Part shown: positions 36,979 to 44,292 of the stretch, piece by piece | How positions within the stretch are numbered: position 1 is the stretch's first letter | Layout of the letters: each line of letters starts with the position of its first letter | Source: Bacillota bacterium | Lineage (GTDB): Bacteria > Bacillota > Clostridia > Peptostreptococcales > Anaerovoracaceae | Direction of reading: 5' to 3' | Assembly: GCA_017472365.1 (NCBI GenBank) | Contig: JAFUQN010000150.1 | Span: forward strand, 1-52,073 | Length of the DNA: 52,073 nucleotides | Translations under genes and position numbers: made by a program | Notes under the pieces: generated by a model | Database searches by the model: none | What the model was told of the DNA's origin: nothing | The model's input: the letters and a program-made list of their open reading frames with translations, nothing else

Positions 36979-37986
36979 TTATTTTCTCCTGATCATCCCA
37001 CAGAAAATCATCAGTGCCCCAAACAGGACTCCGGCCACCGGCCAGATGATCCAACTGGTGTCCCAGCTTCCGGATTTCAGGCTGATCATCAGGTAAATCG
37101 CCACAACCAATAACCAGTAGATTCCGGCAATCGGTCCGGTCCATTTACTGCGTTCCTTATTCTCCACAGTGTAATCGCCTTCCTGAAGGAGCATCTGCTC
37201 TGCTCCTCTGGGGATTCCCACACTGACCATCAGATAGACTCCCAGGGAAATCAATCCCAAAATCAGACAGACCCCGAAAAAGGCCAAAAATTCATTCATG
37301 TCCGACGGGAGCATCGCCACCGCGATCAGCGGGACTGCCGCTAAAATACATAGGACAACACCGATGATGTTGTTTCTGGAATACTGCTTCTGCGCCGCCT
37401 TGCGTTCCTTTCGGACGAATACCACCACATCTTCCGTGATACGGATTTCTTCCTTTTCCAGGTATTCATAGGGTTGAAGCTTCAGTCCCCAGCGAATGAA
37501 CACGGATACCGCCGCGGCAACCATCCCCAACAGGATGATCACTCCCAGCGCACCGGCCGCGTCTTCCGACAGATGGAGCACGTGTTCCTGAACGAAAGCC
37601 ATCAGGAGCATCAGCGGAACGGGACAGAGGATGCACAGACCGACGGCTGCAGCGATCCAGGTTGCCGACTGGTTCTTCAACTCCAGAAATTCCTTCGCTT
37701 CCGGAAGATCCACCAGACGGACAGGCGGTTCAGCCGGTTCCTCAGAGTGGTTGCCGGAGAGATTCTCTGAAACACCGTCACTTTCAAAGCAGTTTTCTTT
37801 TAACAAATAATCCGTCGTCACGCCGAACAGTTCGCTTAACGCCAGGATCTTGTCAAGATCGGGAACGGACTGGGCACTTTCCCACTTGGAGACCGATTGT
37901 CTCGTCACATCCAGCTTTTCCGCCAGCGTTTCCTGGGACCAGCCCTTTTGTCTGCGAAGATTCATGATTTTTTCAGCTAAATTCAT
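36979..37986 (-). CDS. Membrane-anchored XRE-family regulator
   Basis: This 335-residue protein begins with a Cro/CI HTH (residues 1-60: EKIMNLRRQKGWSQETLAEKL, VTRQSVSKWESAQSVPDLDKI). A linker follows, then about six transmembrane segments from residue 115 to the end. Such fusions are common in Firmicutes and are thought to sense envelope or immunity signals, but targets are mostly unknown. The start at ATG 37986 has GGGGG eight bases upstream. Its promoter carries a near-ideal dyad over the -10 box, which suggests autorepression. It is transcribed alone. Confidence 0.88.
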   Translation of the reverse strand: MNLAEKIMNLRRQKGWSQETLAEKLDVTRQSVSKWESAQSVPDLDKILALSELFGVTTDYLLKENCFESDGVSENLSGNHSEEPAEPPVRLVDLPEAKEFLELKNQSATWIAAAVGLCILCPVPLMLLMAFVQEHVLHLSEDAAGALGVIILLGMVAAAVSVFIRWGLKLQPYEYLEKEEIRITEDVVVFVRKERKAAQKQYSRNNIIGVVLCILAAVPLIAVAMLPSDMNEFLAFFGVCLILGLISLGVYLMVSVGIPRGAEQMLLQEGDYTVENKERSKWTGPIAGIYWLLVVAIYLMISLKSGSWDTSWIIWPVAGVLFGALMIFCGMIRRK

Positions 37987-38037
37987 ATGTTGTTCCCCCT
38001 TTAATGATTTCACCTTTATCATGCTCCTTTCCACAGT

Positions 38038-38055
38038 TACAGTCTACAAACTGTA
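38038..38055. promoter_or_regulatory. Operator-like dyad on the membrane XRE promoter
   Basis: TACAGT-N6-ACTGTA is a perfect 6-bp inverted repeat that covers the -10 box of the leftward promoter. It is well placed to block RNA polymerase; the XRE protein itself is the first candidate ligand. Confidence 0.6.
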
Positions 38056-38071
38056 CCATCCAATTTGTCAA
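38043..38071 (-). promoter_or_regulatory. Promoter of the membrane XRE gene
   Basis: Leftward perfect TTGACA (38071-38066), 17-base spacer and a weak -10, TGTAGA (38048-38043), embedded in a dyad. Confidence 0.55.
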
Positions 38072-38087
38072 CCAGCAGTTGCATTTG

Positions 38088-38119
38088 AAAAAACTGCCGA
38101 TACAGGGGCGTATCAGCAG
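38088..38119 (-). terminator. Terminator after the HD-GYP gene
   Basis: CTGCCGATAC (38094-38103) pairs with GTATCAGCAG (38110-38119), 10 bp with one wobble. On the minus strand the stem is followed by six Ts. Confidence 0.75.
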
Positions 38120-38126
38120 CTTTCCA

Positions 38127-39668
38127 TCAATTATTTACAGTATGTGTCATATTCTCCGGCGCAGGACGGCAGATCAAAATTACATTTTGTTTATCATCAT
38201 TCAATTCCACACGCAGCATAGTGAATTCAAACAAATGATACGCTTCCATGGACGGACGATATGTGTGGCAATACACCGTATGACGTCGAAGTCCCTCTTT
38301 AAAGAACCGGTTCTGACAGAATCTGATTTCTCTTTCAAAAGTCTCCCTGTCATCCGGATGGATCCGGTTTTCTTCAAAAACAGACGCAATATCGTGGATC
38401 GATTTCCGGGACGTATCCACCGTAAAATCAGGATTGGAATTATAAATCAGACGGAACACACCGCTCTCCAGTTCTGCCTCAATGATGGTAGCGTCAATAT
38501 AATGGAGCAGTGTCTGATACTTTCTCTGAACCCGTTCCGCGGTACTCAGCGTCCTTGTGGTCGCTGCAGGGCCCTCCAGCCTCTGCGCGATTTCTCCGGC
38601 ATCGACTTCAACACCGTCCGCATAACGAACCGCCAAATCAGCAAACGCATCTTTCACATTTTGAAAACATTCCAACACCTTTGGCGAGAAGGTTCCACAT
38701 TCTCCGTTCAGGATCATTCTCACCGCCGTTTCCGGCGAATATGCCTCTTTATATACTCTCGGCGTAGTCAGGGCATCATAAACATCTGCAACGCCCACGA
38801 CCTGTGCACAGATTGGAATTTCTTCCCCTTTCAGCCGGTCGGGATATCCCTTTCCATCCCATCGTTCATGATGGAAGCGGCAAATATTATACGCGTAGCG
38901 TAAATAATCCTTTTCCGCAACATTAACCAGAGTCTCCACCATATTCGCCCCGTAGATGGTATGTTTCTTTATGGCTTCAAATTCCTCTTCCGTCAAACGT
39001 CCCGGCTTATTCAGGATTGCATCGGGAACAGAGATCTTTCCGATATCGTGCAGAACCGATGCACTGGATACCATTTCGATGATTCGTTCATCCAGGCCGT
39101 ATTCCGGCCAGTTCTCAGCAACATCTTCCAAAAGGATCCTGGTAAACCCACGAATTCTACGAACATGCTGGCCGGATTCGGCACTCCGGTGTTCAATAAT
39201 GCTGGACAGAACATCGACCATATTTTCGTTGGTCTGACGCAGTTTTCTGGCCTGTTCTTCCACCAGCATTTCCAAATTCCAGCGATAGTTAAACAGGTCA
39301 GCCAAAAGACGTACTCTCTGAAGAATGATACGCGAAGAACAGGGCTTGATGATCACGTCCGCAGCCCCTCCGTCCAATGCCATTTCTTCCGTCAGACTGG
39401 ATTTCGGCGACAGGATCATAATGACCGGAATCTGCTCAGATAACTTGCTGATTCGCATCAGCCGCAGAAGATTGGATGCACCCTTTCCGTCCTGTTCGAT
39501 ATCCAGGAGGATCCCTCCGATACAATCAAAATTCTGACGTAACAGAACCATAGCCTGATAATAATCTTCCACCTCGAAAATATTAAAGTTGTTCTCAAGG
39601 ACCTGGCGAAGTACCTGGCGGTTCTCAGCCACATCAGCTCCTATGAGAAAGGTGTCACGGATACTCAC
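38127..39668 (-). CDS. Response regulator with HD-GYP phosphodiesterase domain and C-terminal PAS-like region
   Basis: This 513-residue protein has a receiver-like domain (residues 5-125, acceptor D56 in LLDIEQDG, K108 in IIKPC) and an HD-GYP domain (150-345). The metal ligands and signature are clear: H207-D208 in LHDIGK, HHERWDGKGYP (266-276) and VADVYDAL. HD-GYP proteins usually degrade cyclic di-GMP. The last 120 residues resemble a PAS fold (YNSNPDFTVD, IHPDD), an unusual position after the output domain. The start is GTG 39668 with GGAGG seven bases upstream. No partner kinase is adjacent. No c-di-GMP synthase was found in the window. Confidence 0.88.
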   Translation of the reverse strand: MSIRDTFLIGADVAENRQVLRQVLENNFNIFEVEDYYQAMVLLRQNFDCIGGILLDIEQDGKGASNLLRLMRISKLSEQIPVIMILSPKSSLTEEMALDGGAADVIIKPCSSRIILQRVRLLADLFNYRWNLEMLVEEQARKLRQTNENMVDVLSSIIEHRSAESGQHVRRIRGFTRILLEDVAENWPEYGLDERIIEMVSSASVLHDIGKISVPDAILNKPGRLTEEEFEAIKKHTIYGANMVETLVNVAEKDYLRYAYNICRFHHERWDGKGYPDRLKGEEIPICAQVVGVADVYDALTTPRVYKEAYSPETAVRMILNGECGTFSPKVLECFQNVKDAFADLAVRYADGVEVDAGEIAQRLEGPAATTRTLSTAERVQRKYQTLLHYIDATIIEAELESGVFRLIYNSNPDFTVDTSRKSIHDIASVFEENRIHPDDRETFEREIRFCQNRFFKEGLRRHTVYCHTYRPSMEAYHLFEFTMLRVELNDDKQNVILICRPAPENMTHTVNN

Positions 39669-39727
39669 GTATTATCCTCCGGTTTCCTAGTATTATTTTG
39701 ACTGACAAATCCCACAATTTTACCATT

Positions 39728-39733
39728 ATTATA
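39728..39733 (-). promoter_or_regulatory. Probable -10 box of the HD-GYP gene
   Basis: A perfect TATAAT directly preceded by TG, 60 bases before the GTG start. No good -35 box was seen. Confidence 0.4.
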
Positions 39734-39812
39734 CATGATTTTATTCGCATAATCATCTGTTTTTTTCATCAAGATACACAAAATCGTATACATTTTCAAG
39801 ATTGTATTTTTC

Positions 39813-39831
39813 GATGCAATCGTCTTGCATC
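39813..39831. promoter_or_regulatory. Dyad overlapping the citrate synthase -35 box
   Basis: GATGCAA-N5-TTGCATC is a perfect 7-bp inverted repeat whose right arm contains the -35 hexamer TTGCAT. The position suits a repressor or a class II type activator. Confidence 0.55.
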
Positions 39832-39853
39832 ATACATTTTATTCCATTATAAT
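39825..39853 (+). promoter_or_regulatory. Promoter of citrate synthase
   Basis: TTGCAT (39825-39830), 17-base spacer, perfect TATAAT (39848-39853). The start codon is about 50 bases downstream. Confidence 0.75.
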
Positions 39854-39903
39854 AGGCTTAATTTTTACAAAAGCATTCGGCTGTTTTGAAAGGAGGAATT
39901 CTC

Positions 39904-41286
39904 TTGATCATCCGTCACGCAAGGCCCGGCCACATCATTGAACATAACACTTTTATCCACGACCAGTCCAGCCAATGGAGCGATCAAAACGGAATCGACT
40001 CTGCCCTGTTCCAGCATTACCCGTTCGTTAAGCGCGGTTTGAGAAATGCCAACGGAACCGGTGTCGTCGTCGGTCTGACCCGTGTGGGCGATGTCGAAGG
40101 ATATCGCATCACACCCTTCGGCGAAAAGATTCCTACAGAAGGAAAGTTATATTACCGCGGTATCGACGTGGAAGACATCGTCAACAACTGTCTGGCAGAA
40201 GACAGGTTCGGATATGAAGAAACCAGTTATCTTCTCCTGTTTGGTCATCTTCCCAACAAATCCGAGCTGGACGAATATACAAAGCTTTTGGGAAAGAAGC
40301 GGAAGCTGCCCGAAGGGTTTGCCCGCGATATGATCCTGACGGCACCCAGCCGTAACATCATGAACAAGCTGGCCCGCAGCGTTCTGGCTCTCTATTCCTA
40401 TGACGATAATCCCGACGACATTTCTTTGGAAAATGTTATTCGTCAGTCCATCGATCTGATCGGATATTTCCCGTCATTGATCGCCTATGGCTATCAGGCA
40501 CAGCAGTCTCAATTTTTTAATAAGAGTCTCCACTTGCATCAGCCTGACCCCAACATGTCCACCGCCGAAACGATCCTTCGTCTCCTGCGTCCCACCGGCG
40601 AATACACCGAACTGGAAGCCAAACTGCTGGACATCTCGCTGATCATCCACGCAGAGCACGGTGCCGGGAACAATTCCTCGTTCACCACCCACCTGGTTTC
40701 CTCCACCGGAACTGACACCTATTCGGCAATCGCCGCCGCAGTCGGCTCTTTGAAAGGCCCGAAACACGGCGGTGCCAACTCGGCTGTCCCCGATATGATG
40801 AACGATATGCGCAGAAACGTGATGGATCTTTCCGACTACAGTCAGATCCAGGACTATCTGGTGAAGGTGCTGAAAAAAGAAGCCAACGACAAGACTGGTC
40901 TGATTTACGGACTGGGCCACGCCGTTTACACCTATTCCGATCCCAGAGCCAAATTGTTAAAGCGCATGGCCAAAAAGCTGGCGGAAGAACACGATCTGAT
41001 GGAAGAATTTGAACTGTACTCCTACATCGAAGAAGTAGGTCCGGATCTGTTCCGCGAAGTCCACAAGACCGATAAACCCATCTGCGCCAACGTGGATCTT
41101 TATTCCGCATTCGTTTACAAAGCGCTGAACATTCCGCAGGACGTGGCCACGCCGCTGTTTGCCGCGGCCCGTATTTCCGGCTGGTGCGCTCACCGCATCG
41201 AAGAACTGTCTAACAGTAAGATCATGCGTCCAGCCTATCAGACAGTACAGCCTCTGATCAATTATACAGCTCTGTCCGATCGCTGA
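39904..41286 (+). CDS. Citrate synthase family protein (citrate/2-methylcitrate synthase)
   Basis: This 460-residue enzyme condenses acetyl-CoA (or propionyl-CoA) with oxaloacetate. The catalytic residues fit: H252 in HAEHGAGNNS, H339 in GLGHAVYTYSDPRA and D398 in CANVDLYSAFVY. The length and the N-terminal extension match the form common in Clostridia. The start is TTG at 39904, seven bases after AGGAGG; no ATG fits. No aconitase or isocitrate dehydrogenase gene is nearby. It may feed glutamate synthesis through a partial TCA branch (inference). Transcribed alone from a dyad-controlled promoter. Confidence 0.92.
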   Translation: MIIRHARPGHIIEHNTFIHDQSSQWSDQNGIDSALFQHYPFVKRGLRNANGTGVVVGLTRVGDVEGYRITPFGEKIPTEGKLYYRGIDVEDIVNNCLAEDRFGYEETSYLLLFGHLPNKSELDEYTKLLGKKRKLPEGFARDMILTAPSRNIMNKLARSVLALYSYDDNPDDISLENVIRQSIDLIGYFPSLIAYGYQAQQSQFFNKSLHLHQPDPNMSTAETILRLLRPTGEYTELEAKLLDISLIIHAEHGAGNNSSFTTHLVSSTGTDTYSAIAAAVGSLKGPKHGGANSAVPDMMNDMRRNVMDLSDYSQIQDYLVKVLKKEANDKTGLIYGLGHAVYTYSDPRAKLLKRMAKKLAEEHDLMEEFELYSYIEEVGPDLFREVHKTDKPICANVDLYSAFVYKALNIPQDVATPLFAAARISGWCAHRIEELSNSKIMRPAYQTVQPLINYTALSDR

Positions 41287-41310
41287 GATTTTTTGGTAAA
41301 TCCACGAAAA

Positions 41311-41336
41311 CGCTGAAAATTTCTCGTTTTTCAGCG
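41311..41336 (+). terminator. Hairpin after citrate synthase (weak terminator)
   Basis: CGCTGAAAA and TTTTCAGCG form a perfect 9-bp stem with an 8-base loop 25 bases after the stop. There is no T run behind it, so it may slow or stabilise rather than fully terminate. Confidence 0.4.
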
Positions 41337-41357
41337 CATAAAAACGTCTCCATCCCC

Positions 41358-41386
41358 TTGACCTTTCGGTCAAAATCAGCTACAAT
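41358..41386 (+). promoter_or_regulatory. Promoter of the radical SAM gene
   Basis: TTGACC (41358-41363), 17-base spacer, TACAAT (41381-41386). The -35 box is the left arm of a TTGACC-TTTC-GGTCAA dyad (41358-41373). Confidence 0.75.
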
Positions 41387-41396
41387 TAGTAATTGT
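41382..41396. promoter_or_regulatory. Palindrome over the -10/+1 region of the radical SAM promoter
   Basis: ACAATTA-G-TAATTGT is a perfect 15-bp palindrome overlapping the -10 box and the likely transcription start. It is a strong candidate operator. Confidence 0.65.
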
Positions 41397-41406
41397 GCAT
41401 AGACCT

Positions 41407-41433
41407 GTCAAGGGGTAAGTCTGCCCTTTTGAC
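41407..41433 (+). promoter_or_regulatory. Stem-loop in the radical SAM leader
   Basis: GTCAAGGGG and CCCTTTTGAC can pair with one bulge around an 8-base loop, about 13 bases after the probable transcription start. No known riboswitch class was recognised. Confidence 0.4.
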
Positions 41434-41471
41434 GTAACTATATTGGACAAATTTTACGAAAGGAAAGGCCG

Positions 41472-42380
41472 ATGGAGAACGTAAGACACCCTTATAAAAC
41501 CCGTGAAGGCGGCGCAACCGTAACGGTTTTCGTACCCTACGACTGTAAGAACAACTGCCCCTTCTGCATCAATAAAGAAGAATACGCTGACATGACCGGC
41601 TTCTCTCTGGAGAAGATCTGCGAAAGCATCCGAAAGATGGATTCCATTACCCCCAATTGTGATTTCGTATTCACTGGCGGCGAACCCTTCGCTGACATCA
41701 AGAAATTACAGATCATGCTGGATCAGATTCCTACCACACACAGAGTGTTCATCAACACCACTCTGCCGGTATCTGAATTCACCACCGAAGAAGACATCCT
41801 GGCATTTGCTGAACGCAACAAGCATAAGATCACCTGCATCAACGTATCCCGTCACATGCAGAAGTACGTGGTCGAATCCAACGACGATCTGCTGGCTCGT
41901 CTTCCTGTACCGTTCCGCATCAACTGCGTACTGTACAAGAACTACCCGGCGGACAAACTGATTCCCTACATGGAACGCTTCCTGAAGGTTCCGGCTACTT
42001 CCATCCAGTTCCGTTTCGACTATACCGCTACCACTCCGGAAAACCTGTACGATCAGGACGGTGACAAGATCCTGAAGGATCTGAAGAAGGTTGCGGAATA
42101 CACCGGTCTGGACGGCTGCAGAATGCGCTGCGGTTTCCACTTCGAATACAAGGGTATGGAACTGAACTATCACAAGACTCTGCCCTATTCCACCATCGTT
42201 GAAACCGATCCCGAAGATGGCATCACCTATGATATCCTGTATGATATCCTGATCAAGCAGAACGGCGATATCCACTCCGACTGGACCGACGTGATGATGG
42301 ACATCGAAGCTTACGAAAACGTAAAGTTCGAACCCTACGATCTGCGCTGGATCGAAGGTGCACCGAGAGTCGCTGAATAA
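41472..42380 (+). CDS. Radical SAM protein of unknown substrate
   Basis: This 302-residue enzyme has the radical SAM cluster motif C-x3-C-x2-C (CKNNCPFC, about residues 25-32) and the SAM-binding TGGEPF motif (68-73). Other cysteines lie in GCRMRCGFH (about 216-224), perhaps a second metal site or substrate contact. The C-terminal segment has DIHSDWTD-type acidic residues. The family is not assignable to a known pathway from the sequence. It has strong codon preference (GAA, AAG, CTG, ATC, CGT) unlike most neighbours and a good ribosome binding site, AAAGGAAAGG, so expression may be high. It is a single-gene unit under a promoter with two dyads. Confidence 0.85.
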   Translation: MENVRHPYKTREGGATVTVFVPYDCKNNCPFCINKEEYADMTGFSLEKICESIRKMDSITPNCDFVFTGGEPFADIKKLQIMLDQIPTTHRVFINTTLPVSEFTTEEDILAFAERNKHKITCINVSRHMQKYVVESNDDLLARLPVPFRINCVLYKNYPADKLIPYMERFLKVPATSIQFRFDYTATTPENLYDQDGDKILKDLKKVAEYTGLDGCRMRCGFHFEYKGMELNYHKTLPYSTIVETDPEDGITYDILYDILIKQNGDIHSDWTDVMMDIEAYENVKFEPYDLRWIEGAPRVAE

Positions 42381-42386
42381 TGAAAC

Positions 42387-42425
42387 AAAAAACGCGAACG
42401 TCTGAAATGACATTCGCGTTTTTTT
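42387..42425. terminator. Bidirectional terminator between the radical SAM gene and rqcP
   Basis: AAAAAACGCGAACGTC and GACATTCGCGTTTTTT form a long stem with one mismatch and a 6-base loop, with A and T runs on both sides. Confidence 0.9.
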
Positions 42426-42426
42426 A

Positions 42427-42666
42427 TTACAGTGTTTCGTACATGGTGGACGCCACATCCTTGGGCGCGTGTTCCGGTGTGGCCAGTACACGGACCTTCA
42501 ACTCCGACGTACCGAAGCGGATCAGGATCTCGTCCCCTTCTTTCACTTCCGAACCAGCCTTCGCCACCTTTCCGTTGATCAGGATACGTTCCTGGTCGCA
42601 GGCTTCTTTCGCCACGGTTCGGCGCTTGATTAAGCGCGAATTTTTTAAATACTTGTCGATTCTCAT
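42427..42666 (-). CDS. rqcP: S4-domain ribosome quality control protein RqcP
   Basis: This 79-residue protein is almost entirely an S4 RNA-binding domain (RIDKYLKNSRLIKRRTVAKE, then ILINGKVAKAGSEVKEGDEI). The ending MYETL matches Firmicutes RqcP (YabO). RqcP binds the stalled 50S subunit with RqcH and helps alanine tailing of the nascent chain for degradation. Hsp15 in proteobacteria is its distant relative. The start ATG 42666 has GGGGG about nine bases upstream. It lies 41 bases downstream of the ATPase gene and could use its own promoter in that gap, though none is clear. Confidence 0.9.
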   Translation of the reverse strand: MRIDKYLKNSRLIKRRTVAKEACDQERILINGKVAKAGSEVKEGDEILIRFGTSELKVRVLATPEHAPKDVASTMYETL

Positions 42667-42707
42667 AATGAAAACCCCCTTATACCTTTCATACTAAAAC
42701 CTGTTCT

Positions 42708-44108
42708 TTACTTCATTAAATCCTGGAAACTCAGCGATTCGTTCATATATGCGTTCAAGTCGAATGCTGGCGCTTTCGCACGTTCCAATTGAATCCAATC
42801 ATTCAACTTCCACAAAAGATAAAGAGGAACGCTATAGGTCTGTGTATTGGAATTCTTATGATCTCCAACATTTTTTAATGAAGTAACAAAACCGAACGAC
42901 GGTTGATACAGTTCACAAAAACGTGCATAGCTTTTTGCCTTGGTATTTTCGTCAGATTTAACTTCTACCGGAATGAAATTTCCATCTTCTTCAAAGACAA
43001 AATCCACTTCAGCTTGGTTGTTAGATCTCCAAAAATATGGTTTTTTATTCAAGGATAAAAGCTGCTGCAAGACAAAGTTTTCTGTTAAAGCACCTTTAAA
43101 TTCTCCATACGTTCCGTTTCCCTGCATAATAATCTGGGCTGTCACACCGGCTTTTCGCCGTAAGAGGCCTACATCTGCCATATAGACTTTAAAATGTGTA
43201 GCATCGGCCTGATATGCCAACGGAAGCCTCATTTGTTCCGTCAGATGAACTTTGTAAACCAATCCTGCATCTTCTAACCAACTCAATGCATTTTCCAAAT
43301 CGGCAGCTCTGGCACCTTTTTTTACATGAGAGAAAATGAACTTGTGATTCTCCTTTGCTAACTGCTGTGGAATGGAATCCCAAATCAAACTTAGTTTCGG
43401 TTGCTCCGAAATAGGGGCATGCTTGGCAAAGTCATTGGCATAGTCCCGTAAAATATCATCCTGGACCTGTTCCACCTTTTCCAAATCACTGGTTTTTTGC
43501 CACGTTTCCACCGCTTTGGGCATTCCACCAACGATATAGTATAACTTCAACGCATTTGCAAAGGGAATTGTAAATGCATCTTCCAATGGTTCTGTACATT
43601 TCCATCGACATTCTAACCACTGAACAGCGTTTGGATTCGTTGCTTCTAAAAATTCCTGAAAACTCATAGGATACATTTGCATCCGATTTACTTTACCAAC
43701 CGGGAATGACAGCTGAACAGAATTGAGGGTTACGCCAAGGAGGGATCCAGCTCCAATTACATGAAGCTCGGGGAGATCTTCGCAGAAGTATTTTAGAGAG
43801 GTAATGGCAGAGACACAGCTTTGAATTTCGTCGAATATTAAAAGAGTCTCCCCGGGAACAATCGCTTTTCCATGCAAAGCACTTAATTCACGCAGAATCC
43901 GATGCGGGTCCAAATCATAAGCAAACACTTCAGCCACGGCTGTATTTTTTTCAAAATTGAAATAGGCATAGTTTCCCCCGAAAGCCGTTTCTCCCAATTC
44001 TTTCATCGTATATGTTTTTCCACACTGCCGAATCCCTGTTAAGAGTAATGGCATTCGATCATCGGAATTTTTCCACTCTAACAATTTTTCTGTTATCGTT
44101 CGTTTCAT
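42708..44108 (-). CDS. AAA_14/DUF4143 ATPase
   Basis: This 466-residue protein joins an N-terminal AAA+ domain (Walker A GIRQCGKT at 25-32, Walker B LLIFDE at 89-94) with a C-terminal DUF4143 region. It contains a PD-(D/E)XK-like pattern, EVDFVFEEDGNFIPVEVKS (about residues 380-398). These proteins are common in gut anaerobes, often in multiple copies, and function is not known. Base composition is more AT-rich than its neighbours, so recent acquisition is possible. The start at ATG 44108 has AAGGAGG at a good distance. A TATAAT is present about 30 bases upstream. Confidence 0.88.
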   Translation of the reverse strand: MKRTITEKLLEWKNSDDRMPLLLTGIRQCGKTYTMKELGETAFGGNYAYFNFEKNTAVAEVFAYDLDPHRILRELSALHGKAIVPGETLLIFDEIQSCVSAITSLKYFCEDLPELHVIGAGSLLGVTLNSVQLSFPVGKVNRMQMYPMSFQEFLEATNPNAVQWLECRWKCTEPLEDAFTIPFANALKLYYIVGGMPKAVETWQKTSDLEKVEQVQDDILRDYANDFAKHAPISEQPKLSLIWDSIPQQLAKENHKFIFSHVKKGARAADLENALSWLEDAGLVYKVHLTEQMRLPLAYQADATHFKVYMADVGLLRRKAGVTAQIIMQGNGTYGEFKGALTENFVLQQLLSLNKKPYFWRSNNQAEVDFVFEEDGNFIPVEVKSDENTKAKSYARFCELYQPSFGFVTSLKNVGDHKNSNTQTYSVPLYLLWKLNDWIQLERAKAPAFDLNAYMNESLSFQDLMK

Positions 44109-44152
44109 TGAAAGCACCTCCTTCCGACACCTATTATACACCTATTTTTCAT

Positions 44153-44197
44153 TTTTTGATACGATAAAAGCAAATATTGTTTGCGTTTTTGATACGA
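44153..44197. repeat. Direct repeats flanking a dyad upstream of the ATPase gene
   Basis: TTTTTGATACGA occurs at 44153-44164 and 44186-44197 (33-bp period). Between them lies GCAAA-TATTG-TTTGC (44170-44184). The unit sits 45 to 90 bases upstream of the ATPase start and may bind a regulator. Confidence 0.7.
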
Positions 44198-44227
44198 AAA
44201 TTATAATTACCGATGAAAAAGAAGAAA

Positions 44228-44272
44228 GGCTGATATTCCCTTTGTTAATCAGACAGAAGAGGAATATCAGCC
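44228..44272 (-). terminator. Terminator after the repeat surface protein gene
   Basis: GGCTGATATTCC and GGAATATCAGCC form a perfect 12-bp stem with a 21-base loop. On the minus strand it is followed by TTTCTTCTTTTTC. Confidence 0.8.
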
Positions 44273-44292
44273 TCAGGCAGTATCTTTTTTCG

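Noticed and set aside
41394-41471. Riboswitch in the radical SAM leader
   Set aside because: Only one imperfect stem-loop is visible and no known class motif was recognised; kept only as a stem-loop.
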